This document shows, piece after piece, positions 37,852 to 49,035 of a stretch of DNA of 64,000 bases. Every line of letters starts with the position of its first letter. Within the stretch, counting starts at the first letter, position 1. Source of the DNA: Tamarix chinensis. Lineage: Eukaryota > Streptophyta > Magnoliopsida > Caryophyllales > Tamaricaceae. The position numbers and the translations under genes are program-made. The notes below the pieces were generated by a model. That model had not been told where the DNA came from. It worked only from the letters and a program-made list of their open reading frames with translations, and did not search any database. The stretch spans positions 12,298,455 through 12,362,454 of the forward strand of contig CM060175.1 in assembly GCA_030549775.1 (NCBI GenBank). Reading direction: 5' to 3'.

Positions 37852-38620
37852 CCTAGTCCCTTTTTTTCACCATTTTGGACTGAACCAGCCATGCACCCCC
37901 ATCACGCATGGCCTCCCTTTCCCTCTCCCTGCCACCCTACATGCTTCCACAATCAATTGCCTACTACCTATTCTCCCTCTTCTTTTTCTTCTCCTCACCA
38001 GCCTCTTTCCTACCCATTTTTTTAGCCCCTTACACCCCCAATCTCCTCCTCCCCATTTTCTTCCCCTCCATCTTTTCCCCTCTGTTTTGCACCACTGCCA
38101 CCCTCCGCCGCACCAATCCCCTACACCACTCCTTCCCACACTTTACCTCAGCCCTGCACCACCACAACACCCCCGAGCCACCTCGCATCCCCCTCTTGCT
38201 CCCCTCTTCTTTTTCCCTTCTTTTTCTCCCTTCTTGGCAACCACCCTGCACTGCCTCCTTCCGCAGCCTTCTCGCCGCCTCTACTACCACCTGAGCCACC
38301 AACCTACTCCCTACAACCTCCTCTACCACCCCCACATCTCCTTTGGTCAAAACAAACACTTGCAGCCCCCTATTTTTCCCCTCCCTTTTTCCTTCCTTCT
38401 CAAACCCATCCACTCTTGCATCTTACTTTACAGCCTCGCCACTGCCACTGTCGCCACCCTTTTTCTACCGCCAACCTATCCTTGACAACCACCTACATCC
38501 CCTCTTCACTCTTGCACCCTTCCCATGTCCTAAATCCTCCCCCACCTTCCCTCTTTCCTAGCCCTAAAATCCTAACCCAAAATTGGCTCCCCCTTTCCCC
38601 TTTCATGCCATTTTTGACCC
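37440..38620 (+). repeat. Pyrimidine-rich block of LTR B with (CT)n tract
   Basis: About 1.2 kb of strongly C+T-biased plus strand, with a pure (CT)n tract at 37806-37846. Large apparent open frames (252 codons at 37727) are compositional artefacts. Confidence 0.8.
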
Positions 38621-39299
38621 TCTCCCTCATTTATTTGCATGCAGCTCATGCTACACGAGCAACATGAGTTGCTGCATTTCTTAGTTTATTTAGTTAATGA
38701 TTTTAAGGTATAATAATATTTTAAGTTAAGTATTTCATTAATTAAGTGTTATAAAGTTTTATGCTTTGGTTTTCTTATTTCTAATATGATAAGTATGGAT
38801 ATTATTTTTAGGTAGTGGTTTTACTAATCAAAGCTTGAACCTTTAACTAGAATACCGGTAAGGTTTGATTCTTGCAGGATTTAAGGTAATCGTTAAACCC
38901 CACTTAAATGCATAGATAAACGTATGCTAGCACATTAGGGTTATAATATGTCATTTGCATAATATATATTGTTGAATGTATTATATGTGGTTGATTGTAT
39001 TGATTGATAAAAAGGAAAGCATATTAGTTTATATGCCATGTGTGGAAATATTGCTTAAGGGAAGAGTTTGATTATTAATGAAAATGTTGAGTACTTTTCC
39101 ATGTTATATTATGTTATTGTGATCATTCATGTATGAATAATATTATTTTGAGCCTAAGGGCATTTTGGTAATATGTCTTGTGCAAGAATGTGGTCTAATA
39201 TGTGAGTGCTAATGAGTATCATGTTGAATAATAATACTTGGTGGAGTTGGATAGTGAGAATGGAGTATTAATATTACTATTTTATGTAGTGATGGTAAT

Positions 39300-39850
39300 T
39301 TTAGAGGAGAAGGGGCAAAATGGTAATTTGCAAGTAAAAGGATAAAATGCTAATTTTATAAGTAAAAGGGTATTATGGTAAATTTAGAAGTTAAGGGTAT
39401 TATAGTAATTTTGGAAGTACAGGGGAAAATAATAATTTTATAAGTAAAGGGATAAAATGGTAATTATGACAATCAAGAAGGGAAAATGGTAATTATAATA
39501 ATGGAGAAGGGAAAATGGTAATTATGATAATAGAGAAGGGTATTTTGGTAATTTTGATAATGGAGAAAGGTAATGTGGTAATTTGACCAACTAAAGGGCA
39601 ATTTGGTAATTATAATAAATAAGATGGGCAATTGGCAATCTTTAAGGCAATCTTACTAACCAAATGAGAAATATGATAAGTGTAACAATTATGAAAGGTG
39701 ATGAGTGACCTAATGAGTATGGAAAACAACTTGGTAACCCAAACCAAGTAAGGGATAGTTTGGTAATTATGCAACAAGGAGGGTAATATGGTAATTTGTC
39801 AAGTAAAGAAGGGATGGCTTAGCAATTATACAAGGGGTAAATGAGTAAGA
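39300..39850 (+). repeat. GGGTAATTTGGTAATT minisatellite in LTR B
   Basis: Degenerate units of 26-35 bp, core AAGGGTAATTTGGTAATT followed by a short AT-rich spacer. Confidence 0.8.
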
Positions 39851-40566
39851 TGTATCTAACATGTCATTGTGATAATGGAATTTCGTAATAATACTCAAAT
39901 AACACTAAATAGTAAGATAATGGTATTGATGATTAGTAAGTATCATAAGAATGAATCCCAAATCGGAAACTGGATGAGATTATGATGGCCTTAATGATTC
40001 ATTCATGTTATGTTGGACAACCATGTGAATAAGGAATACCTAATGATATCATAACGATTGAAAATGAATAAGTATCTGATTATTTTTCTTTTCATGATCA
40101 CCTTAATTAAAACACTATTACTTAAAGTGAAAGACCTAGAGATTGGAAATGGTGGCTCTTTAGGGGTCGCTACCCTAAAGACATGGTTTAGCCCACGATT
40201 ATTTTGGTATTTGCTTATGTGCCTTTGTGCCCCAGCCAGACCCTATATCTTACTCTATCTAGCTTTATGGACCTATTTAGGGGGTATAAATACTTATAAA
40301 TTAGGTGTCCTTGTTGGTAGGGTACTCAGTAGCTTTATGCACCAGTACGACCAAGGTACATTTGCCTCCCTGGGTTGATGGTTGAAGGGTACTGAGTAGC
40401 TTGTATACACTAGTACAACTAGTGTGCCTTTGTATCCTGAGATCTTGATCTCCCATCCAAGACAAATAAATGGAATTGTTATACTAATTAAGAAGGGAAA
40501 ACACTAATCATGAAAGTGAAAGATTAATTAGCCGGGTTCAGTTGAATTATGATTATGAGTACCGGT

Positions 40567-40926
40567 CCACCAATTATAATAGTGGCCCAAGAGTGTGTTG
40601 TACTAGAATATGTTTATGAGAACTAGTCCACCAGATATAATAGTAGCCCAGGAGCATGTTGCCTTGGATGATGTTTATATGTATTCCGGTTCACCGGCAA
40701 TAATAGTGGGGGTCCCGAGCTCAATAAATCTAATTTGGATGTGAATAAATTATGGAAAAATACTAATCACTTATAGTGGAACACCATGTGCGTCAGGGCC
40801 AGATCAATCCACCGACGAATAATAGTGGCCAAGAGCGTTCTGCCCTAGAGATCGGTCCACAAGCAATAATAGTGGTCAGGAGCATTCTATCTTGTATGTA
40901 TTCCGCTCCACTGGCTATAATAGTGG
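40567..40926 (+). repeat. Six-motif module (two triplets) in LTR B
   Basis: Motifs of the CCACCGG(N)ATAATAGTGG type begin at 40567, 40628, 40691 and, after a GAGCTCAATAAA spacer, at 40809, 40857, 40908. Order and number match copies A, C and D. Confidence 0.8.
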
Positions 40927-41445
40927 GGTTCCCGCACTCACATGGATATTTATAATCCAAGATGATTGATTAATGATGGACTAATGGCTTAAGGCCTAGA
41001 AGTATTGATTGTACATCATGACTTATTAATATTTGATGGCCTTGTTAAGTATGTGATTGTGGCATATGCATTTCTTATTATATATGTATATAGTTTTATT
41101 TTATGTCTTTCATTGCAGGCTTGCCTTTAAGTGTGTTTTAAAGGGTTATTGAGTACTATAGTACTGAAGGGTTCCATTCATGGGGGCCTTGTCTATTCAA
41201 TAGGTAGTGTTACTTGTAGGTCCTTTTTTAGGTGCTATTCAAGTGGGCAACAGGAAAGAGCGTAAGGAATTATCCGGAACTGTTAAGGTTTCACTCTTTC
41301 TCTTTTAAATTCTTGGTTTCAATGTAATTGTTGTTTTTGTAACTACCATTAGTGGGTTCTATCCTTGTAAGTTATTATTTACGCTACTCTAATTTAAATA
41401 TAGGTTGAGTTTCTTGTAAATTATATTTTACACTTTTAGCCTTAG

Positions 41446-41491
41446 CACTTGCTACTGGAACGATAGAAGTGAACCGGTATGGTACTAACTG
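41446..41491 (+). other. LTR 3' core with hairpin potential, copy B
   Basis: CACTTGCTACTGG and ATGGTACTAACTG flank an AACGAT...ACCGGT loop. Same position as in copies A, C and D. Confidence 0.45.
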
Positions 41492-41583
41492 TGGCAGTAA
41501 TATCCCTAGAATTCATAGTTTATTATTTTGCTTCCGCTAAAATGAAATTTTTCAGTAATGAATTTTGGGGGTGTTACACCTGC

Positions 41584-42450
41584 TCTCTCCCTTTCTCCCT
41601 ATCCCCTTCCCTTCCATTTTTGACCCTACACAACCCGCCTCGCTTTCCCTTTCCTTTCCCTTTTCGTCATTCCGTTCCCTGCCATCTTCCCTGCCCCCTA
41701 CAACCTATAGCCACCTCACTCAAGCCATGCCTACCCTCCTTCTTCCTTTTCTTTTCCTTATTTCCTTCTCCTTTGCTCTATCTTCTTCTCCCTCGAGTTC
41801 CTTGTTTCCCCCTATAGAACCTCTCTTTTCTTTCTTTCCTTCTCCTCTTGTCTCCCCTATTTTTGCGTCATCACCCTCAACCACCACCTCTAATACCCAA
41901 TGGACCACCACACTAACCTATTGGTATCCCCTATTATCTCCCTACACCACCCAACAACCACCACTCACCCCCTGTAGCCACCCTTCCCTTCCTTTCTCTT
42001 TTCTTCCCTTCTCGACCACTACCTTACACCATCATCGTGCGCCGCCATCTCCCCTCTTCTGCCACTCCCACAACCACCCCTCAACCCCTTGACACATCCT
42101 CTACCACTCCCTTACCTCATCCGGCTGAGATATCCCCTACAGCCCCTCCTTTCTTCTCTTCTTTTTCCTTCCTTCTCATTCTCCTCCCTTCCTTCTCCCC
42201 ACCTTTCCAGCCTTACCATTGTCGTCCCTACCATCTTGAGCCACCAATCTCCAATCCCCAACCATCACCTACACCCTATCATCTCTCTTGTGCCCAGCCG
42301 CCACCCTTACTCCCCTCCACAAGCCCTTAACCTAAGCCCCGAACACCCCTTGCTGAGACCTTATACCTTCCCTTCATCCACCATCTTCCACCGTCACTCT
42401 CTTTTGTATCTCCCCCTATTTTTGTGCATGCAACGTGAGACTTGTTGCAT
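41584..42450 (+). repeat. Pyrimidine-rich block of LTR A, right part
   Basis: Continues the C+T-rich block broken at 37116 by LTR B. Open frames up to 175 codons are low-complexity artefacts. Confidence 0.75.
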
Positions 42451-43079
42451 ATTGTGAGCAAATATTGCTAATTTTTTAGGTATAAAAATAGTTAACATTA
42501 ATAAGTATTTATTAAGCCTTTTGATAAAAATATACTCTTTTAATTTTCTTCTACTAATATGCTAATTTTTGTATTATTTTTAGGTAGTAATTTTTACTAA
42601 TCAGAGCTTAAACTTTTAACCATAATTTTGGTAAGGTTTAATTATTACTGGAAATAAGATAACCATTATACCCTACTAAAATATATAGATATATGTATGA
42701 CAGCACATTAGGATTTAAAATATATTTGTATGCGTGTTATGTGATGTTAAGTATAGTATGATTCATAGCATATGTTGGTAGGTGAAATGAAAAGCATGTT
42801 ATATTATGAAATGTGCCATGTATAGAAATGATGGTTAAGGAAGGAGCCTTATTTTTAAATTAATGTTAGATGCATGTATATGTTATGATAAGCTAATATG
42901 GCCATTTGTAGTAGAGATAATATTAATATGATCCCTAAGGGCATTTTAGCAATTTTTATTGAACAAAGGGTGTGGCCTAAATAAGTATGTGTGGTAGGTG
43001 ACAAGGGGTATTAATAATAAATAATAATAGTTGGTGGTGTTAGATGGTGCATATGAATCATGGGTATTAATATTTTATG

Positions 43080-43780
43080 TGGTAAGGGTATTCTAGTAAA
43101 TTTGGCATAAGAAGGGCAAATTCGTAATTTTATATGGATAAAAGTGGTAATATGGTAATTTGATAAGTAATAAGGTCTTTTTGGAAAATTAACATAAAAT
43201 AAGGGTAACTTGGTAATTTTATAAACATATGGGGGTAAAATGGTAAATTAATAAGCAAGAAGGGCATTTTGGTAATTTGGCATAAAAGAAGGGTAACTTG
43301 GTAATTTTATAAACATAAGGGGGTAACATAGTAAATTTATAAGTAATAAGGGTATTTTGGTAACTTGGTATGAAAGAAAGGTAACTTGGAAATTTTATGA
43401 GAAAGAGGGGTGATATGGTAATTTAGTAAGTAAGAAGAGTATTTTGGTAATTTGGCACGACAAGGGGTAAATTGGTAAGTTAACAAGTATGGAAGGTAAT
43501 TTGGTAAATTAACACATATAAGGGGTGAATTGGTAATTTTAACAAGTAAAAGGGTAATTTGGTAATTTAACAAACAAGAAGGGTAATTTGGTAATATAAC
43601 AAGTACAAGGGGTAAAATTGGTAATTTAATAAGCATGGAGGGTAATATGGTAGTTTAACAAATTCAAAGGGTATTTTGGTAATTATACAAGTATAAAGGG
43701 CAATTTGGTAATTCGGCAAGTAAAAAGGGGTAACTTGGTAACTTTACAAATAAGGGGCATTTTAGTAATTTTGTAAGTAT
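43080..43780 (+). repeat. GGGTAATTTGGTAATT minisatellite in LTR A
   Basis: More than 20 degenerate units of AAGGGTAATTTGGTAATTT plus ATAACAAG-type spacers, period about 30-35 bp. Confidence 0.85.
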
Positions 43781-44878
43781 AAATTGACTCATTGATAAAT
43801 TGCATATAACATGAAAATGGATTAAATAAGCCTCCATAATAAGACATAAGGGATATTAAATAATAGAAAAAGGATTTACGGTCTTAGTAACACTTGCTTA
43901 AGTATAACCATATATTGCAAGAATAGGGGTATTTCGGTAAATCAGTGAATATCATAAGGATAATGTATCGTATAGGGTTGAATAGACAATCAATGATATG
44001 ATATGATGTTTATTTCATAATCATGCAAGAGGTGTCTTAACTATTAATTATGCATGAAAATGTATGCTAGATGTGTTAGAGGTATATGTTAGGGTTTATG
44101 CATTCAGTGATTACTTGGTATGGAGTACTTGGTTATATGACCTGTATTATAATTATAATATGATAACCTATTGTGGCATGTGGATAAGTGAAAATGAGTT
44201 CTGAAATGAAAACAAAGGATAAGAGGAAGCCTTAGCCTTAGGGGCATTTTGGTCATTCTGACTTAAGGTGCCTAAGTATAAGAACTTAAACTTAGGTTAG
44301 CCTTAGTGGACTATTTAAGTTAACATGGTTAATAATACTAATAAGGATTACTTAATAATAACATAAACAAATGAAAATGATTAAGTTTGTATTTAATGTG
44401 TTTCTTATGGTCACCTTAATTAAGACACTAATATTCAAAGTAAAAGACCTCGAGACTGAAAATGGTGGCTCTTTAGGGGTTGATACCCTAAAGACGTGGT
44501 TTAGCCCATGACTATTATAGATTTTGTTGGTGTGCCTTGGTGCCCCAACCAAGCCTTTCATCTTACTCTATCTAGCTCTACGGACCTATTTAAGGGTATG
44601 CATACTTATGGATTAGGTGTCCTCGTTGGTAGAGTATTGTATGTCCTCATGCACCAATGCAACCAAGGTACCTTTATGTCCCTAGGTTTATGGTCAAAGG
44701 GTACTGTGTTGTTTGTATGTGTCGGTATCACTAGTATACCTTTGTGTTTCTAGGTTCGTGATCTCCCTCTTGAGTTAAATAAATAGAATTATTATGTTAA
44801 TGAAATAGAAAAATATTAATCATATAAAGTGAAAGATTATTGAGCTGGTCCCAAATGGGTTTTGTCTTTTGTACCAGT

Positions 44879-45231
44879 CCACCAGTTATAAGAGTGCCCA
44901 TGAGCATGTTTCCCTAGAGGTTGTATATGTATACATGTCTACTGGTTATAATAGTGGCCAGGTGCGTGTTGCCCTAAAGTTTATTTCGGTCCACCAACTA
45001 TAATAGTGGGGGATCCCGAGCTTAATAAATCAAACCTTAGATGATAACCAATTATGGAAAGAATACTAATCATTTATAGTGGAACACCATGTGAAACAAA
45101 GCCAAACCGATCTAGTTGTGAGAATAGTGGCCAAAAGTCGTTTGCCCTAGAGATCAGTCTACGGGCTAATAATAATGGCCAAGTACGTTTTGTCCTGGAA
45201 TGTATCTCTGATCCACCAGCTATAATAGTGG
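44879..45231 (+). repeat. Six-motif module (two triplets) in LTR A
   Basis: Decayed motifs begin at 44879, 44939, 44991 and 45112, 45159, 45213, separated by the GAGCTTAATAAA / TTATAGTGGAACACC spacer. Most decayed of the four modules but still six. Confidence 0.75.
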
Positions 45232-45832
45232 GGTTTCCGTACTCATATGGATATAATCAGAGAGATGATGTTAAATTGTATTTAATTAATAGCTTAAGAC
45301 CAGAAGTGTTGATTTCGACTTTATGATCTATTATTATGGTATAAATATAGCCTTGGTACCTGTCTCTCATGATAAGTGTTGGAAATGTTAAGTAAATGGA
45401 CTTGTGATATATGATTCATGCAATACGAGTCTATCATGTGTTGTTGCATTTGTTTCTATGCCTTGTGTACGTATTATTCTTATATACGTATGATGTGTTG
45501 CATACAGCCTATCCTTTTAGTTTTGTGTAAAGTGTTACTCAATACTGTAGTATTAAAGGGTTTCGTTTGTGGGCCCCCGCCAATTTAATGGGCAGTCTTC
45601 CTTATAGGTTAGCCGCAGGTGCTATTCAAGCTATTATTAGGTAAAAGTGTAAGGATTATCTAAGAAGCTTTTTAGGGTTTCTCTTTTAATCTTATTATTT
45701 CTTTGTTAAATAATTTTACTCTTGTAACACTAATAGTGGTTTTTATATCTTGTAACGTTTTTAACGCACTACTCTAATTTAAATGAAAGTTTGAATTTGT
45801 GTAAATTGTATTCTATTCCTTTTTAACCTTAG

Positions 45833-45878
45833 CAGTTGATCTTGGAACGGTAGAAGAAAACCGGTCTGGTACTTAGTG
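45833..45878 (+). other. LTR 3' core with hairpin potential, copy A
   Basis: CAGTTGATCTTGG and CTGGTACTTAGTG flank a GGAACGGT...ACCGGT loop. The inverted repeat is more decayed than in copy D. Confidence 0.4.
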
Positions 45879-45975
45879 TGATGGTAGCATCCCTTAAATT
45901 TACTGTTTTGCTTCCACTTAATTTTTAATTAAAACAAAAATTTTCAATAGTAAATTTTGGGGGTGTTATAGTATG

Positions 45976-47165
45976 AAGAGCCTATGTATCCTTAAATTTG
46001 GTTATAAGTTATTATGAGTATAGAAACTTATTTTTGTTTTGATCTTGATAATATGTGGTTTTAATATCACAATTAGTGCCTTATTTTTTGGGATAATCAC
46101 GTTGTGATCAAGAGTTGCATTTATTTTATCTTAAAATTGATATATTGAAATAATGGATTGTATTAAAACTAGTGTTGGAAATGGTTATAGTTGGGGTTTT
46201 AAGAGAGATCCTTTCAAGAACCATGGTTATAATGGATTTATTTTGGGTTTTTGTGTGTTATTTTTTGTCACTACTAAATAAGGCATTAATAATTTAAAGT
46301 GGAAGGCCATAAGGTGAAATTTATATGTTCCTTAGGGTCACCCTTCTAGGGATAGGTTGGTAATGCCACTAATATTGTATTTTGTGTCAAATCGACACTA
46401 GATTTGACTACTTTTAGTTAGATTGACTAAGAGCCAATAAGTCTCCATGTTTACTCTATATGATCATACATGAACTATTAGAGGGTACACCCACATAAGG
46501 ATTGGATAACTAAGGAGAAGAACCCATAAGAGAGATCCTCTACCTAGCTACCCCAAGAGTAATCCTCTTATGGATGTTAGTCATGGCAAAAACATTACAA
46601 TTAGTTTTGGTTGGAGTGTTTCATTGATCGAATTTAATGGATTGATATTGTTCCCACTCAAGTTAATAAAATGGTTAAATTGAGTTGTGTGAGTGATTTA
46701 AAGAAAGGAAAGTAATTGATTCTACATTTAAGTGTGTGTCACTATGTGATCATGTTATGTATCTTTTGTAGGCACATAACTTACCATACTTATATCTTAT
46801 CATGCTTGTGATGTTTGTGTGATGTTATGCTTATCATGTCTATAAATTTCCATCATGATTTTAGCTGTGGTTTTTTAATGTTCATTGACTTAAATTGGGT
46901 TTTATTTTGACTTGGCATTCTCCTAAATGAGACCCTATGATGATCCTAATATTTGTATCAGGAGAGTAGATGGATTGGTGTAGGTTGGGCATGACTTTGA
47001 TCAATGATGTTGACTATGTTGGGTTAGAGTGAATGCTATCTGGAATTGTTCCTTCCAGATATTAATGATTTTTAATAATAATAATAATAATAATAGAGAT
47101 GTATATATTAATGATTTTTATTTGATAAGGATTAAATAGATAAAGAAAATAAAGAATATATAAAA
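45976..47165. other. AT-rich stretch; possible distant relative of the LTR family
   Basis: No gene. At 46283-46350 the order CATTAATAATTTAAAGTGG then CCTTAGGGTCACCC resembles the ACTAAT...AAAGTAAAAGACC and CTTTAGGGGTC blocks of the LTRs. Weak. Confidence 0.3.
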
Positions 47166-47197
47166 GTGAATAATTAAAAAGAGTTGAAATAATTGTG

Positions 47198-47237
<40 letters not shown>

Positions 47238-47399
47238 TAGAATTTATTGCAATTTAATTATAGTTAGCTACATTTAGTATTATAGTTCAATTAGGTTTAG
47301 GTTTAGTTTTTATTATAATTTATTAGGTTAAGGGTTAGGGTTAAGCATTTATTATACTAAATATAAAAGTGAATAATTAAATGGAGAGGAATAATCGTG

Positions 47400-47466
<67 letters not shown>

Positions 47467-47848
47467 GTGTTTTAATAATAATAATAATATAAGATTTATT
47501 AAGGTTTAATTATAGTTAGCTAGGTTTAGGATTATGGTTCAATTAGTTTTAGCGTTAGTTTTTAGTATAATTTATTAAGTTAAGGGTTAGGGTTTGGGTT
47601 TGAGTTTAGAATTTATTATACTAAATATAAAAGTGAATAATTAAATAGAGAGGAATAATTATGTAAAATAATAATAATAATAGTGTTTTAACAATAATAA
47701 TAATAATAATATAGGATTTATTAGGGTTTAATTATAGTTAGCTAGGTTTAGGGTTATGGTTCAATTAAGTTTAGGGTTAGTTTTTATTATAATTTATTAG
47801 GTTAAGGGTTAGGGTTTGGGTTTAGCGTTTATTATACTAAATATAATA
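47166..47848 (+). repeat. Three-unit tandem repeat with embedded (TAA)n tracts
   Basis: Units begin GTGAATAATTAAA at 47166, 47369 and 47633 and end TTATACTAAATATAA. Lengths of about 203, 264 and 216 bp differ mainly through a (TAA)n tract in each. Each unit also has a TAGTTAGCTAGGTTTAG block and TTAGGGTTAGGG-like text. Confidence 0.9.
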
Positions 47849-48208
47849 ATTAATATGTGCTCTTATAACAAACTATTATATACATTATTCTAAACTCTAC
47901 TTTTAATAGTATCATATTATTATACTTAGCCTATATATATATATATATATATATAATCTTATTAATATCTACTTGATTTTACTATGCGTAGCTTAAACGA
48001 TTTGATGGTAGTTTGATGTTCAGCCGGTTTCTTAAATATATATAACTAAAGATTATGTCCTTATTTTAAATAATGTGATGTTGTTAGTTTTACATAGTTG
48101 GTTAAGATCTGATAGAATATATTTATGATTTGTCTAGCTAGTTGAAGAACAGTTTACATATTCTGTAATTTAGATCATTTCGAGAACAACCTTGATGATA
48201 AGATTTAG
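47849..48208. other. AT-rich spacer, no gene
   Basis: Includes a (TA)n tract near 47934-47955. It ends in a TTTGTAG acceptor-like site just before the next open frame. Confidence 0.4.
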
Positions 48209-48703
48209 TTGTTTTCATTTGTAGGTAGTGAGATGACATACCCTCCACCATATCTATGCATAGCGCTACATGCATATCTACAGACTCATGTCATATGGTT
48301 ATATAAAGAGCTAGGTTGGTTGTATGCGAGTGGCTTATCCTATCACCCCTTCTATTTCAGTTTGTATCACCTACTATTTACCCTGCCTTAGACAGAGCCA
48401 TGGGTGTTAGCTACATCTAATTTTTTGTATTGGTTTTCCCACCACATTGATGCACCACACCCGAGATTTATTGAGGGTGAGGTGTTTGCTAGAGAGTATG
48501 ATAGGATATCAAGAGAGCTTATGGTCATTGATGATGAGTGGAGGTTTCTTAGCTTACCTCGGAGTATCCACCCCGGTTACCCTAGAGTATCCGTCAGTAG
48601 ACTCTCTAGCGATGATGTCAGCGATAAGATGATATATAATGATGAGTGGACTTTCAAAGTTATAGTTGTTAGTCGGGCTCAACGAGGCTATCGGAGGATT
48701 TAG
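48209..48703 (+). pseudogene. Unrecognised ORF beside the CACTA transposase, split by one TAG
   Basis: The frame runs from the TTTGTAG acceptor-like site near 48224 (first ATG 48233, MTYPPPYLC) to TAG ending 48703, with a single in-frame TAG at 48389-48391. The text stays protein-like across the stop: LYKELGWLYASGLSYHPF before it, then FSHHIDAPHPRF, RSIHPGYPRVSVS and VIVVSRAQRGYRRI. About 160 residues. It reads like an accessory protein of a CACTA element, upstream of the transposase on the same strand, but I cannot name a domain. Confidence 0.45.
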
Positions 48704-48714
48704 TTTTATGGTTA

Positions 48715-49035
48715 TGCGTTTTTCTTTTTTAGGTGTTTAGGCTATAGCAACCATTTTATGTATATAGTGTTGTTATTGCTTTAATCCCGTAGTGTGTGTA
48801 TGTATATATATATATATATATATATAATAGCATGATACATTTGAGATTAATTCTTTCTAAGCATGAGCAATTTGTGAATTATTAAACTTATAATTCAATT
48901 GATTTGTAATAATTACTTTCGCATGGGATACATCTAGATTGAAAAACTATGGATCGGAAATGGTTGTCTATAAATCGTCTTCTAGAGAATATAACGAACA
49001 AGTAGAGTTTTTCATTAAGTTTGCAATTGAACATG
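48715..49035 (+). repeat. Left arm of inverted repeat (CACTA 5' region)
   Basis: The reverse complement of about 56320-56760 matches this arm from TTTTTAGGTGTTTAGGCTA through the TA/GT microsatellite and the transposase start codon to the VEFFIKFA codons. Confidence 0.8.

Larger units (their letters stand above)
37117..41578 (+). mobile_element. Long solo-type LTR, copy B, nested in copy A
   Basis: It starts TATAATCCCCTAAAATTTT (TG decayed to TA) and ends GGGGGTGTTACA. The target duplication is CCTAC (37112-37116) versus CCTGC (41579-41583). Length is 4462 bp. Internal order matches copy C: AT-rich start, pyrimidine block with (CT)n, AT-rich part, GGGTAAT minisatellite, GGCTCTTTAGGGGTCGCTACC block near 40150, six-motif module, 3' core. 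No coding domain. Confidence 0.85.
32946..45970 (+). mobile_element. Long solo-type LTR, copy A, interrupted by a hAT element and LTR copy B
   Basis: The 5' end TGTAAT is at 32946-32951 and continues ACCCTAAAATTTT at 36420 after the hAT insertion. The 3' end is GTGTTATA at 45970 (CA decayed to TA). The target duplication is GTATA (32941-32945) versus GTATG (45971-45975). Without the two insertions it is about 5090 bp, close to copy C. It contains the pyrimidine-rich block (36720-37100 and 41584-42450), the GGGTAAT minisatellite and the six-motif module. The ends are not direct repeats of each other and no gag-pol is present, which fits a solo LTR. Confidence 0.75.

Noticed and set aside
37727..38485. 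252-codon open frame in LTR B
   Set aside because: Same compositional artefact, including a run encoded by a (CT)n microsatellite.
46268..46280. CACTACTAAATAA as a CACTA terminus
   Set aside because: No matching inverted TAGTG end with a 3-bp duplication was found on the far side of the CACTA remnant.
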